A stretch of DNA of 64,000 bases from Enteractinococcus coprophilus. GTDB taxonomy: Bacteria > Actinomycetota > Actinomycetes > Actinomycetales > Micrococcaceae. A program made the position numbers and the translations under genes. The stretch is taken from assembly GCF_006716305.1 (NCBI RefSeq), contig NZ_VFOU01000004.1, positions 186,001 to 250,000 of the forward strand, given 5' to 3'. Of this stretch, positions 33,812 to 41,916 are shown piece after piece. Numbering within the stretch: position 1 is the first letter of the stretch; every line of letters starts with the position of its first letter. The notes beneath the pieces are model-generated. The model did not search any database. It was not told the origin of the DNA and worked only from the letters and a program-made list of their open reading frames with translations.

Positions 33812-34537
33812 GTGTCTGACATTCCGCATTCCTTCACTGCATCATCCTCTGCTACAGCGAATGATGGCGTGCGCGTGCTCATCGTGGACGACCAATCTAT
33901 GATTCGAGCAGGCTTCGCAGCGTTACTGGATGCTCAAGATGACCTCGAGGTTGTGGGGACAGCCGCAGACGGCGCCGGAATCCTAGATGTGGTGCAACAT
34001 ACCAAACCCGATGTTGTGCTGATGGACATTCGGATGCCGAAGGTCAACGGGCTTGAAGCCGCGCGCCTTGTGCTCAGTCAACCCGGGAAGGTGCCAAAGA
34101 TTCTGATGCTCACGACATTCGATGCCGATGAATACGTCTTCTCAGCACTCCGGGCTGGCGCCAGTGGTTTTCTGCTCAAAGATGCTACCCCCGAAGAATT
34201 GGTCAATGCTGTTCGCGTGGTCGCCGCAGGCGATGCATTGCTCTCTCCTCAAATCACCAAGACTCTGATTTCCGACTACCTGTCTCGGCCCGCAACACCA
34301 CAGACTGCACAAGCCGTCAAGGACCTGCTCACCGAACGCGAGCTGGAAGTCACCCGCCTTGTGGCTCGCGGATTTTCCAACGTGGAAATCGCAGAGTCGC
34401 TTTCGCTTGCCGAACAAACCGTCAAAACGCACGTGTCCCGGATTCTGAGCAAGCTCAGCCTTCGTGATCGTGTCCAAATTGTCGTGACCGCCTATGAATC
34501 TGGTCTCGTCAGACCAGGCGAAGCGAAATTCGCATGA
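33812..34537 (+). CDS. NarL/FixJ (LuxR-type) response regulator
   Basis: A 241-residue regulator. The receiver domain (residues about 20-135) shows LIVDDQSMIRAGF, the phosphoacceptor Asp in VVLMDIRMPKVNG, Thr in LMLTTFD and Lys in GFLLKDA. The C-terminal LuxR helix-turn-helix is LTERELEVTRLVARGFSNVEIAESLSLAEQTVKTHVSRILSKL. The GTG start gives an unusual 20-residue Ser/Thr/Ala-rich extension. It is divergent from its presumed partner kinase and most likely controls the neighbouring desaturase or the shared intergenic promoters. Confidence 0.9.
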   Translation: MSDIPHSFTASSSATANDGVRVLIVDDQSMIRAGFAALLDAQDDLEVVGTAADGAGILDVVQHTKPDVVLMDIRMPKVNGLEAARLVLSQPGKVPKILMLTTFDADEYVFSALRAGASGFLLKDATPEELVNAVRVVAAGDALLSPQITKTLISDYLSRPATPQTAQAVKDLLTERELEVTRLVARGFSNVEIAESLSLAEQTVKTHVSRILSKLSLRDRVQIVVTAYESGLVRPGEAKFA

Positions 34538-34677
34538 CCGCGAGCTACACCACAATTTAGGCAGACTGATCACATGCTCGTCAATATCAATATTGCTAGC
34601 ATGCCCGTTGGTCTTAGCCTTCGGGGCCGACCAATCGGAATGTTGAGCTAGAATCCGTAGCGGACGGACTGACAGGA

Positions 34678-35349
34678 TTATTCTGGTGCCTTTGGCGTTG
34701 ATGGCTGCCCTTGGAACCTAGTATCTGCGTGGCCAACAAGGCGATCACCCAGGGGCCCGAGAATGAGTAAAGCGAGCCAGCAGAACTTCGCCGTATTGCC
34801 GTCGGTGAGATACGCCACCGGAATGGAGACGAGAAAGACTATCGGTGCACCCAGCGAGTTGATAGCCCGCGCTCTGAGCTGCTTACGATTTAATGGTTTT
34901 ATCAACAGGCCACGCCGCGCCGCGATCTGCAGCATCATCGCATGGGCCATAACTGCGAGCGCAATGTTGACGGCATAAACCGCGGTCGGCAACGGCAGGT
35001 CGTCGGTATGTGGGTCGCTTATGCCCTGTGTTGTGAACGGTATGAAGATAATGAGGCCGGCCACGACGATATTCCACGTGATCGTAGTCGGGTCCAGGCC
35101 GGTGAAGTTTGCCAGCATCGCATGGTTACGTCGCCAGAAGGCCACGATAACAAGGAAGCTGATCAGAAACCCCAATAGCTGAGAACCAATTCCCTGCGTG
35201 AAGAAAGCCTCTATACTGCTCCAGGCTTCCGGCGAGGTGACGTCAATGTTAAGGACCAGCAACGTCACCGCGAAAGCATAGATCGCATCCAAGAACCCGA
35301 GTACGCGATCAAAACTTGAAGTTTCTCGCTGATACACCGGCGCCGTCAT
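34678..35349 (-). CDS. TMEM175-family potassium channel-like protein
   Basis: A 223-residue membrane protein of one six-helix TMEM175 repeat. The selectivity-region motif at helix 1 is usually FSD; here it reads FLDAIYAFAVTLLVLNIDV. Other features are SFLVIVAFWRRNHAML and WNIVVAGLIIFIPFTTQ. Bacterial TMEM175 proteins are tetrameric potassium channels. The Ser-to-Leu change at the signature may alter conduction or simply reflect subfamily variation. ATG 35349 is used; a TTG is possible at 35355. Confidence 0.8.
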   Translation of the reverse strand: MTAPVYQRETSSFDRVLGFLDAIYAFAVTLLVLNIDVTSPEAWSSIEAFFTQGIGSQLLGFLISFLVIVAFWRRNHAMLANFTGLDPTTITWNIVVAGLIIFIPFTTQGISDPHTDDLPLPTAVYAVNIALAVMAHAMMLQIAARRGLLIKPLNRKQLRARAINSLGAPIVFLVSIPVAYLTDGNTAKFCWLALLILGPLGDRLVGHADTRFQGQPSTPKAPE

Positions 35350-35475
35350 GCTCAAAGACTAATGTGCGCTTGCAGACCTCACAAGCAGTCTGCGCCAAGG
35401 CATATCACCAGCGTAGGCCACCCTGTAGCATTGAAATCGCTAGTCGAAGTAGTGTCGTCTGCTGGAGAGTGGATC

Positions 35476-35886
35476 ATGAGCGCAGTTGAAAATCTATCCG
35501 AGAAGCAATGTTGGGAGCTACTGCGAAGCGCCGAGGTGGGACGGCTGGCCGTCATCGTCGGTGACCACCCTGAGATCTTCCCGGTGAACTATGCGGTGGA
35601 TCAAGGCACGGTGCTCTTTCGCTCCGCGGCAGGCACCAAAGTGACCAGCGCGTTGAGCGATGCACCCGTGGCGTTCGAAGCCGACGGATACGACGCCGAG
35701 ACGGGATTGGTCTGGAGCGTCGTCGTCAAAGGTCAGGCCACCACGTTTCGGGCCATTGAAGAAGCTGTCAATTCCCTTAAGGTTGAGGTTCGCCCCTGGC
35801 AGGAGGGCAAGAAAGAACGCTTCATCCGTATACGTTCCCATGAAGTTACCGGGCGCCGTTTCCCCAAGACATCGCAAGGGGCCTAA
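35476..35886 (+). CDS. Pyridoxamine 5'-phosphate oxidase-family (split-barrel flavin) protein
   Basis: A 136-residue protein with the split-barrel pattern: LSEKQCWELLRSAEVGRLAVIVGDHPEIFPVNYAVDQGTVLFRSAAGTKV and VWSVVVKGQATTF, ending with a basic strand IRSHEVTGRRF. Relatives bind FMN, F420 or heme. GGAG precedes the ATG at 35476 with about 9 nt spacing, so upstream in-frame codons are excluded. No neighbour points to a pathway. Confidence 0.82.
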   Translation: MSAVENLSEKQCWELLRSAEVGRLAVIVGDHPEIFPVNYAVDQGTVLFRSAAGTKVTSALSDAPVAFEADGYDAETGLVWSVVVKGQATTFRAIEEAVNSLKVEVRPWQEGKKERFIRIRSHEVTGRRFPKTSQGA

Positions 35887-35902
35887 GCCTCGTATTACCT
35901 AA

Positions 35903-36418
35903 TTATCGATGCACCTTCGTAACAGTGCGACGCGGTACACCGAACCATCGCGGTGTCACCGCTCGATAGCGTTTAAATTCTATTCCGAAGCGTTGCTGTA
36001 GTACCGCCTCTTCAGCTGGTATTTGTGTTCGATCGATGACGGCTGCGAACAGTGCAACAGGAATCAGAGCGGGCCACGAGCGCCGCCACACGGCATGTGC
36101 GGTCAGCACCCCTGCTAACCCCAGATACATTGGATTCCGAGTCAACCTATTGGGTCCCGATACGACCAGCGTGCTCGTATCCAACGTTTCGGGATTGACG
36201 GTCGTATGATATCGCCGAAACTCTAGAACCGCACCGCCCATTAACAGACCTGCCCCACCCCCTATAATCGCCCCAGCTATTCTAGATCCTTTCGAGCTCG
36301 CGCGTTTTTCGCTCAACAATATTTGAACACCGAAAGCGACCGCGGCGAGCACGGGAGGGGGTACGTGTTGTTTTCGCGAACCCGCGTCTGCATCAGATCT
36401 GTGTTGGTCGTCGTCCAT
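35903..36418 (-). CDS. Isoprenylcysteine/phospholipid methyltransferase-like membrane protein
   Basis: A 171-residue protein with three to four membrane helices (PPVLAAVAFGVQILLS, IAGAIIGGGAGLLMGGAVLEF, then LGLAGVLTAHAVWRRSWPALIPVALFAAVI). The C-terminal segment carries the methyltransferase pattern SGPNRLTRNPMYLG, then EEAVLQQRFGIEFKRYRAVTPRW. This family methylates isoprenylcysteine or phospholipid amines, or has unknown targets in bacteria. ATG 36418 follows AAAGGTGAA. The gene lies directly downstream of the shortened VOC gene; their ends are separated by 44 bp. Confidence 0.8.
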   Translation of the reverse strand: MDDDQHRSDADAGSRKQHVPPPVLAAVAFGVQILLSEKRASSKGSRIAGAIIGGGAGLLMGGAVLEFRRYHTTVNPETLDTSTLVVSGPNRLTRNPMYLGLAGVLTAHAVWRRSWPALIPVALFAAVIDRTQIPAEEAVLQQRFGIEFKRYRAVTPRWFGVPRRTVTKVHR

Positions 36419-36462
36419 AGTATTCACCTTTGCTATCTCACCGGCTGCGGCAAGCCACCGAT

Positions 36463-36687
36463 TCACCGTGCCGCATAGACACCCAACCGATTGCCACTCG
36501 GATCAGTGAATTCAAATCGGCGTCCACCGACTTCGGAGTCGCCGTCAACAGATTTGATGCCGGTGTAGTTCGGACCGTAATCATTGAACTCCCACCCGAA
36601 TGCCAATTCATAGAACGTGCGAGTGACTTGCAGGTCGGTCACTCCGAACTCTATGTAGCTGAGGGTGTGATGACTTTCGGCGACCAT
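36463..36687 (-). pseudogene. VOC family protein missing its central part
   Basis: A 74-residue frame. It begins as a normal VOC protein (LSYIEFGVTDLQVTRTFYELAFGWEFNDYGPNYTGIK) and ends as one (RRFEFTDPSGNRLGVYAAR), but the 40 to 50 residues that should lie between VGG and RRFEF, forming the start of the second module, are absent. The reading frame is preserved, so the change looks like an in-frame deletion. GGAGAG lies 5 nt before the ATG at 36687. It could still be made, but is unlikely to bind metal normally. Confidence 0.65.
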
Positions 36688-36836
36688 GGGATCTCTCCAA
36701 ACATGAGGTTTCATTGCATCTAGTTTTCCACTACCCTGCGCCGACGTCTATGCACATCAGAAAGCTGCACTGACAGGTAGTGCTGATGTGACTTGATGCC
36801 ACGCAGACGGCGCTATCGTGCAGGTACGCTGAAGAC

Positions 36837-37277
36837 ATGCAGGAATTGCACATACCAGCTGGTCCCGGTGCACCTCGCGGACTCCGCATCCCAGCAGCCG
36901 AGCTGACCGAAGAGTTCTCTCGTGCCTCAGGGCCCGGCGGGCAAGGTGTCAACACCGCCGATTCGCGGGTTCAGCTCAGTCTGGACCTCAGGGCAACATC
37001 TGCGCTAGACGAAACCCAACGACAGCGTGTTCTGAAACGATTAGCTTCGAGACTCTCCGGCACGGTCCTCACCATTGACGCAGCCGAACACCGGTCACAG
37101 CACCACAATCGGAAAGCAGCAAGACAACGTTTAGCAGCCCTGTTACGCGAAGCCGTGATGCCAGAAATCGTGCGACGGCAGACCCGGCCCACCCGCGGTT
37201 CGAAACGTCGTCGACTCGAAGCAAAACGGAGACGCGCCGAGATTAAGCGCAATCGCAAACCTCCCAGGCCTGATTAA
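36837..37277 (+). CDS. arfB: Alternative ribosome-rescue peptidyl-tRNA hydrolase ArfB
   Basis: A 146-residue release-factor-like protein. The catalytic GGQ motif is present (FSRASGPGGQGVNTADSRV), and the C-terminal tail is rich in Arg and Lys (about residues 115-146), as needed for insertion into the mRNA channel of stalled ribosomes. The family frees ribosomes stuck on broken messages by hydrolysing peptidyl-tRNA. The ATG at 36837 follows a plausible start; the next gene lies 11 bp downstream, so they may be co-transcribed. Confidence 0.9.
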   Translation: MQELHIPAGPGAPRGLRIPAAELTEEFSRASGPGGQGVNTADSRVQLSLDLRATSALDETQRQRVLKRLASRLSGTVLTIDAAEHRSQHHNRKAARQRLAALLREAVMPEIVRRQTRPTRGSKRRRLEAKRRRAEIKRNRKPPRPD

Positions 37278-37288
37278 GGAGTGCGCAC

Positions 37289-37921
37289 ATGTCACCCGGT
37301 GAACCGTTGAACATTACCTATCCATTTCACGGCAGGTGGCAGGTACGCAATAGCCCGGCCAATCGCGTGCCGAGTCATGGCACGGCTGTCTTTGGGCTCA
37401 GTTACGCCATCGATTTCGTTCCCGTGGACGACGAGGGACGCTCTGCGTCTTTCACCCTGGGTTCGTTGATTCAATCCGAACCGCCTGAGTCATTTACGGG
37501 CTTTGGCAGACCGATTCTCTCCCCCGTCGACGGCCTCGTTGTGGGGGTGCATGATGCCGAAGTCGATCATCACGCTTATCGTGGTTTCGCCTCGATCGGT
37601 TATGCGCTGACCCAGCGTCGTCGCGCAGGAGCCGGTTGGCTGGTTCTTGCCGGCAACCATGTGTTTATCCAGACGGTCCATGTGACCGGTACCGTTGTGG
37701 TTGCACTGTGCCATTTACAGCAAGGCAGTGCGGAAGTAACGGTTGGCCAACGGGTCGAGTCCGGGCAATCGATTGGGCGCTGCGGTAACTCAGGAAATAG
37801 TACCGAACCCCACCTGCATCTGCATGCTGTTGACAGCCTGGACATCCTACGGGCTAACGCCGTTCCAATTCAGTTCGATGGTACAGTCCCGCACAATGGG
37901 ATCATCGTTGAACGACACTGA
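37289..37921 (+). CDS. M23-family (LytM-like) metallopeptidase
   Basis: A 210-residue peptidase. Zinc ligands fit the M23 pattern: His and Asp in PSHGTAVFGLSYAIDF (about residue 30) and the HLH motif in EPHLHLHAVD (about residue 188), with CHLQQGSAEV between. There is no signal peptide or membrane helix, so the protein may act in the cytoplasm or be released by other means, unusual for a cell-wall peptidase. AAGGAG precedes the ATG. It is directly downstream of the arfB-like gene. Confidence 0.8.
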   Translation: MSPGEPLNITYPFHGRWQVRNSPANRVPSHGTAVFGLSYAIDFVPVDDEGRSASFTLGSLIQSEPPESFTGFGRPILSPVDGLVVGVHDAEVDHHAYRGFASIGYALTQRRRAGAGWLVLAGNHVFIQTVHVTGTVVVALCHLQQGSAEVTVGQRVESGQSIGRCGNSGNSTEPHLHLHAVDSLDILRANAVPIQFDGTVPHNGIIVERH

Positions 37922-37969
37922 GATTTTGGGGGAATTAATCCGCGAACGGAATCACTCATTGATGAAGTT

Positions 37970-38380
37970 CTAGAGCTCTTTGAAGTATCGGGTAACCGGC
38001 CACCGGTGGTACTCGGCCGTTTCACAGCCAAGCCTTGCTGCTTCATGCTCCGGGTCACCGCCGGTCTCCACCATGACCATGCTCATCCCGGCATCTTGGA
38101 TTTCTTGGTGGTCCTGATTCATCAACCGCTGCCGCTGATGTTCAGAGGGAACACACAACACGTAGATCTCCCCCATTTTGTCTTCCGGGTGGATCCGTAT
38201 GCTGATCCGCGCGACCACAAGGTCATCAATTTCTGCGACGGTGACGCTATCGGAGTCGTCATCAAGCACCGCGCCAAGGTCTAACATCTGGCGGGCTTCC
38301 CAACCTTGAGGGTAGAAATTGTCGTAAACAAAGCCGGGGACAGCGTAAAACAAAACACCCCTAGACGATGTTGAGGACCA
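37970..38380 (-). pseudogene. GNAT acetyltransferase remnant
   Basis: The reading frame contains recognisable GNAT pieces: WEARQMLDLGAVLDDD, VTVAEIDDLVVARISIRIHPEDKMGEIYVLCV, and the end AGMSMVMVETGGDPEHEAARLGC with HRWPVTRYF. The RxGxG acetyl-CoA motif that should follow PSEHQRQ is missing, and the junctions around RLMNQ and LGCETAEY show short losses. The N-terminus runs antisense to the next gene. It is probably a non-functional remnant. The boundary at 38380 is approximate. Confidence 0.6.
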
Positions 38381-38396
38381 GTGGAAGAGTGGTGAC

Positions 38397-38867
38397 ATGA
38401 CAGAACAACGCATCATCAGCGCGGAGCGCGAAGTCGCACTCCCAGCCGCCGAAATCTTCAAACTCATCGCCGATCCAGTTCGTCACCCGCAGTTCGATGG
38501 CAACGACAACCTCGCCCACGCCGATCAAGGGCAGCGCATTGCGCGCGTTGGTCAGACCTTCACCATGGAACTCACCAGCGGCCAACGTCGGGTCAACGAA
38601 GTCGTAGAGTTTGAAGAAGGCCGACTCGTCGCGTGGAAGCCAGCACCGGTTGGCGAGGATCCTCCCGGCCATCTATGGCGATGGGAGCTCGAGCCGATCG
38701 ATAACGTCACGACCTTGGTCCGTCACACCTATGACTGGAGTGAGCTCACTGATGAGAGCCGATTCGAGCGTGCCCGAGAGAACACTGAAGAAGCCCTCGA
38801 CCGGTCAATCACCAAGCTCGCTGAGTTGGCTGAAGCAATAGACGCCGGCGCCGAGGTCACCGACTGA
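38397..38867 (+). CDS. SRPBCC family (polyketide cyclase-like) protein
   Basis: A 156-residue START/SRPBCC protein: ISAEREVALPAAEIFKLIADPVRHPQFDG at the start, then VVEFEEGRLVAWKPA and LEPIDNVTTLVRHTYDWSEL, closing with a long helix. It would bind a hydrophobic ligand in a helix-grip cavity. The substrate is unknown and no neighbour suggests one. The ATG lies two bases after GTGAC and lacks a strong ribosome site. Confidence 0.8.
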   Translation: MTEQRIISAEREVALPAAEIFKLIADPVRHPQFDGNDNLAHADQGQRIARVGQTFTMELTSGQRRVNEVVEFEEGRLVAWKPAPVGEDPPGHLWRWELEPIDNVTTLVRHTYDWSELTDESRFERARENTEEALDRSITKLAELAEAIDAGAEVTD

Positions 38868-38903
38868 CTACACGACCTCTGACCGGGTACTCCAAGATCA
38901 GGC

Positions 38904-39398
38904 TCATGTTCGTGTTGAAAGCTCTTTTGTCATCCGGAACTTCGTCAGGTCGACGCCGTTGATCACCGGGTGTTGCTCTGCCTCGACCTGAAAACCGTAG
39001 GCCTCAAAAAACGCCTGGGCAGTAATGCTGACATTCGCCGTAAGTCGTCGCGCTGCATAGCTTCGCGCCCGATATTCCAAGAACGTTATAAGTTCTCGCC
39101 CTACCCCTCTGCGGGTAAAACCGGGGGCCACATACATCAGGTTGATATAGCCTTCTTCGCTGACATCCGAGAAACCAGCAACTTGCTCGTCCACAACAGC
39201 CACGTAACTACTACGACGACGCATCGACTGATCCCAGGCTGAGATGTCAGTTCGCTCGGGCCGAGCCCACGCGACAATCTGTTCGGGCGTGTAATCTGCT
39301 GACGCCGTGTTCATAATCGCTCTGCGAAAGATTCGTAAAGTCGCCTCCGCCTCCGTCCTTCTGTACGCGCAGATTCGAAGTGCTTCGCCGGTTTTCAC
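38904..39398 (-). CDS. GNAT family N-acetyltransferase
   Basis: A 164-residue acetyltransferase with an intact acetyl-CoA motif (GYINLMYVAPGFTRRGVGRELITFLEYRARS) and C-terminal strand (TANVSITAQAFFEAYGFQVEAEQHPVINGV). It is of the PhnO/ElaA-like length class. The substrate is unknown. It starts at GTG 39398. In contrast to the remnants at 3392 and 37970, nothing is missing from the fold. Confidence 0.85.
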   Translation of the reverse strand: MKTGEALRICAYRRTEAEATLRIFRRAIMNTASADYTPEQIVAWARPERTDISAWDQSMRRRSSYVAVVDEQVAGFSDVSEEGYINLMYVAPGFTRRGVGRELITFLEYRARSYAARRLTANVSITAQAFFEAYGFQVEAEQHPVINGVDLTKFRMTKELSTRT

Positions 39399-39528
39399 AT
39401 CACCATTTTATTCTCACACCAACAATACGACGCGCTCATTTGTAACGAGCGTCAGCGCGTGTTCCCGATCAGCCCAGGCACCCGATAACATCGGCCACCC
39501 ACACGTTTTAATGCATTAACTGTCATCC

Positions 39529-40071
39529 TCAGGTCAGATCGGATGCGCCAAGCACGCTATCGTTCATAGTGGCGCCTGCCAGGACTCTCAGCTCTTGCGC
39601 TCGTGGACGCCAGAATGCTGCTCGTACAGCAGTAAATTCTTTGAGATGTGAAGATGTCAGCTCATCAAGAGCGCGCATATATTCTGGAACAATCTCACGG
39701 GGTAGTCGCAGGCCTACTGTCAAGTGGGGTATCCAGCGCGGTCCACGCCCATCCGGGTTCAGCGCACTGATCTGACGAGCAGCTCTCTCCAGCTCGTCAG
39801 TGGTTTCTAGGAGCCAAGCGACAGTTTGTTTGCGCTTCGTTCCGAACACAACGCTGCCCACTCGTTTCAGAGACGCTGGAACCACCGGCGGAAGTAACTC
39901 GGCTGCACACTGAACGACATCGGCGGGCATTGCGGGTGAGAAAGTGATCGTCACGTGCGGGGTCTGCTGCTGTGCTTGAAATCCGCGTTCTGCCAGACGT
40001 TTGAAGACGTCTCGAACCTGTTGTTCGTCGTCTTCTGCCAGATGCAAAAGTATGTTGTCTGGTGACGCCAT
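39529..40071 (-). CDS. 2'-5' RNA ligase-like (2H phosphoesterase) protein
   Basis: A 180-residue protein of the 2H phosphoesterase superfamily. The two H-x-T motifs are HVTITFSP (about residue 39) and HLTVGLRL (about residue 116), spaced as in LigT/CPDase enzymes. These act on cyclic 2',3'-phosphates or 2'-5' linkages in RNA or nucleotides. GGAG lies about 10 nt before the ATG. There is no partner gene. Confidence 0.82.
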   Translation of the reverse strand: MASPDNILLHLAEDDEQQVRDVFKRLAERGFQAQQQTPHVTITFSPAMPADVVQCAAELLPPVVPASLKRVGSVVFGTKRKQTVAWLLETTDELERAARQISALNPDGRGPRWIPHLTVGLRLPREIVPEYMRALDELTSSHLKEFTAVRAAFWRPRAQELRVLAGATMNDSVLGASDLT

Positions 40072-40430
40072 CTATAGTGGTCTCCTCAGTCTGGGTACAA
40101 TGCCGATGACACATGTTCAGGTAATGCTATTGCCGATTCGGGTGGTTCAACGGTAAGCGATCTGTAGTCTCAAGTTGTTCCTAGCTTGGCATAATTCTAT
40201 GACTCTGCTCGAGCACTCTCCGTCGCGCGGTAAACGACTGTTCAATGCTTTACACATTGTGCGTCGTATTAACTGAGGGACTGTCTTTGCGTTACATAGG
40301 TTTCAAATCTTCGGCGCGTTCGTTAATCAAAATCGTTATGTGATGGGGGAACGCAAGAATCGTCGCACCATGAGGAGAAGTAGTTGATCAACGAATTTGT
40401 GGCTCGAAACAGGTTGTCACTCTCACCAGC
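40072..40430. other. 359-bp non-coding stretch, more AT-rich than its surroundings
   Basis: There is no reading frame with codon use or motifs suggesting a gene. It is visibly richer in A and T than its neighbours, in keeping with a decayed or promoter region. No tRNA, hairpin terminator or repeat stood out. Confidence 0.4.
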
Positions 40431-41132
40431 CTAAGCTCGCAACGGGACTTCCTGGTGGGCCGTTCCGCTGTCACGTATGCCACGTGCGATGAGATAGATC
40501 GCAAACGAGATCTCCCACGCGAAGATTGGCACGACGAAGAATATAGCGAATGCGTTACTCGCATCTGCGATGTTGAGCATCAAACCCACATTCCAGACGA
40601 AAACGAGCGGGCCTCCGATGAGCCCCAGCATCGGGATAATCCTTGGTACCAGCCGTTTTCGATACAGCAGCGTTGTGATCACGACAGTATTGAACGAGCA
40701 AATTAATCCTGGTCCCAAGATAAACGCGGCCTCGACTACCTGAATGAGTGCGATGTCGACTACTTCTAAGATCGGTTCGCCCCCTAATCCGTCCGAGCCA
40801 TTCAATCCTGGATCTGTCAATATCACAGCGAACATGGCAGCAGCACCGGTTCCAATGACTGCTGCCTCCAGGGTACGTAGACCCACATAGCCGATCGCCA
40901 AGTGAGGGCCCTTGTCTCGTAGCAGTGGGTAGAGCGCAACAGAAGTGCCCACAACCGCGGCAGCCAAAATTACCTCAAGCACCATACCAAATACGAGCAA
41001 GGGTTCCGCACGAGTCGCCAAGCTTGGGTCCTCAAGAAACGGCATATACAGGATTCGCGCACCGACGCTCGTGACGTGGGTGATCAGGTACAAAATGCCG
41101 GCAAAAACTGCTGCTCTACGTCCCGGACTCAT
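40431..41132 (-). CDS. DUF4386 family membrane protein
   Basis: A 233-residue protein with about seven membrane helices, starting SPGRRAAVFAGILYLITHVTSVG and including LLVFGMVLEVILAAAVVGTSVALYPLL, then LRTLEAAVIGTGAAAMFAV and FVVPIFAWEISFAIYLIARG. This is the DUF4386 layout; its function is unknown. GGGGAG stands 8 nt before the ATG at 41132, which is preferred to an in-frame start at 41174. Confidence 0.8.
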   Translation of the reverse strand: MSPGRRAAVFAGILYLITHVTSVGARILYMPFLEDPSLATRAEPLLVFGMVLEVILAAAVVGTSVALYPLLRDKGPHLAIGYVGLRTLEAAVIGTGAAAMFAVILTDPGLNGSDGLGGEPILEVVDIALIQVVEAAFILGPGLICSFNTVVITTLLYRKRLVPRIIPMLGLIGGPLVFVWNVGLMLNIADASNAFAIFFVVPIFAWEISFAIYLIARGIRDSGTAHQEVPLRA

Positions 41133-41324
41133 GATGACTCCCCTGAGGAGTGACTCAGACGAGGTGCGCGTCACACTCCTGGTAGGTTTGACGCTAATCC
41201 GGCTGCCCTACCATGTCAATGCTTGTGGATATCGGCCAAGAAATGGACTGAAAAGTGCCTCTCCTTTGGCAAACTTGGGAAAGGATCGCCGCACCAAGAC
41301 CCCGGTTCCTTGGCGTTGACGCAC

Positions 41325-41353
41325 GCGGGGCCTGTTATCCCATCAGGCCCCGC
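41325..41353 (-). terminator. Hairpin terminator (10-bp stem)
   Basis: Arms GCGGGGCCTG (41325-41334) and CAGGCCCCGC (41344-41353) form a perfect stem 8 bp beyond the end of the frameshifted lipoprotein gene. No U-tract is present. Confidence 0.6.
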
Positions 41354-41361
41354 CATCTGAG

Positions 41362-41834
41362 TTACTGTAATATGATGTGCTCCGGGTACAGTTCGATCAC
41401 TGCCTGCGCCCACTGCGAGTAATCAGCTGGGCACATGTTGCATGCCGTATACCATGATTTCAGCCATGTTCGCTTCGGTTTGCTCACGGTCGGCTTCATC
41501 CATACCTTCTGGGATCATGCCAAGGAACAGTGGTGAGCTCTCGATATGAACCTGAACAGTTGTAGTGTCCACGTCATGAAAACTGAAGACCCCGCTCAGC
41601 CAAGGCAGCCTCTACATCTCCCTGCCCGGCATCAGCACTCTCGCTTGCACCGAGATCTTGGTCTTCTGCCACCGCGGAAACTTCGGTATCATTTTTTAGC
41701 TCTGCCGTTGCGGTTTCGCTCGGAACATCGTCGGTCTCCCGCGGAGCTGATGCTTCAGAACCACAGCCTGAAAGCAATAGACTCGCTAGCAGCACCGAAG
41801 TAAGAAGTGTGTTCTTAGTGGTAATGCGAGACAT
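41362..41834 (-). pseudogene. Lipoprotein gene broken by two frameshifts
   Basis: The intact N-terminus (41834 to 41574) has a signal peptide with lipobox LLSGC followed by an acidic, Ser/Thr-rich region (SEASAPRETDDVPSETATAE). A frame shift near 41580 leads into FHDVDTTTVQVHIESSPLFLGM, then IPEGMDEADREQTEANM and GMQHVPS. A second shift near 41435 leads into PADYSQWAQAVIELYPEH and ends at a TAA (41362-41364), just before a terminator hairpin. The three segments follow one another without gaps, which argues for one original gene of about 155 residues. The ancestral function is unknown. Confidence 0.6.
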
Positions 41835-41916
41835 ACAGCCTCATTCGTAGGCAAGCGGTGCATCTAATCTAGTGGTTTCTGGTTGTTTACTACCGTATGC
41901 GTAGTACATACAGGTT

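Noticed and set aside
34582-34637. CAATAT/ATATTG palindrome and a TTGGTC/GACCAA stem after the response regulator
   Set aside because: The stems are short with long loops and no U-tract; too weak to call a terminator or operator.
40385-40394. GTTGATCAAC palindrome
   Set aside because: It is a single short palindrome in an AT-rich gap without a matching second copy or neighbouring promoter; chance occurrence is likely.
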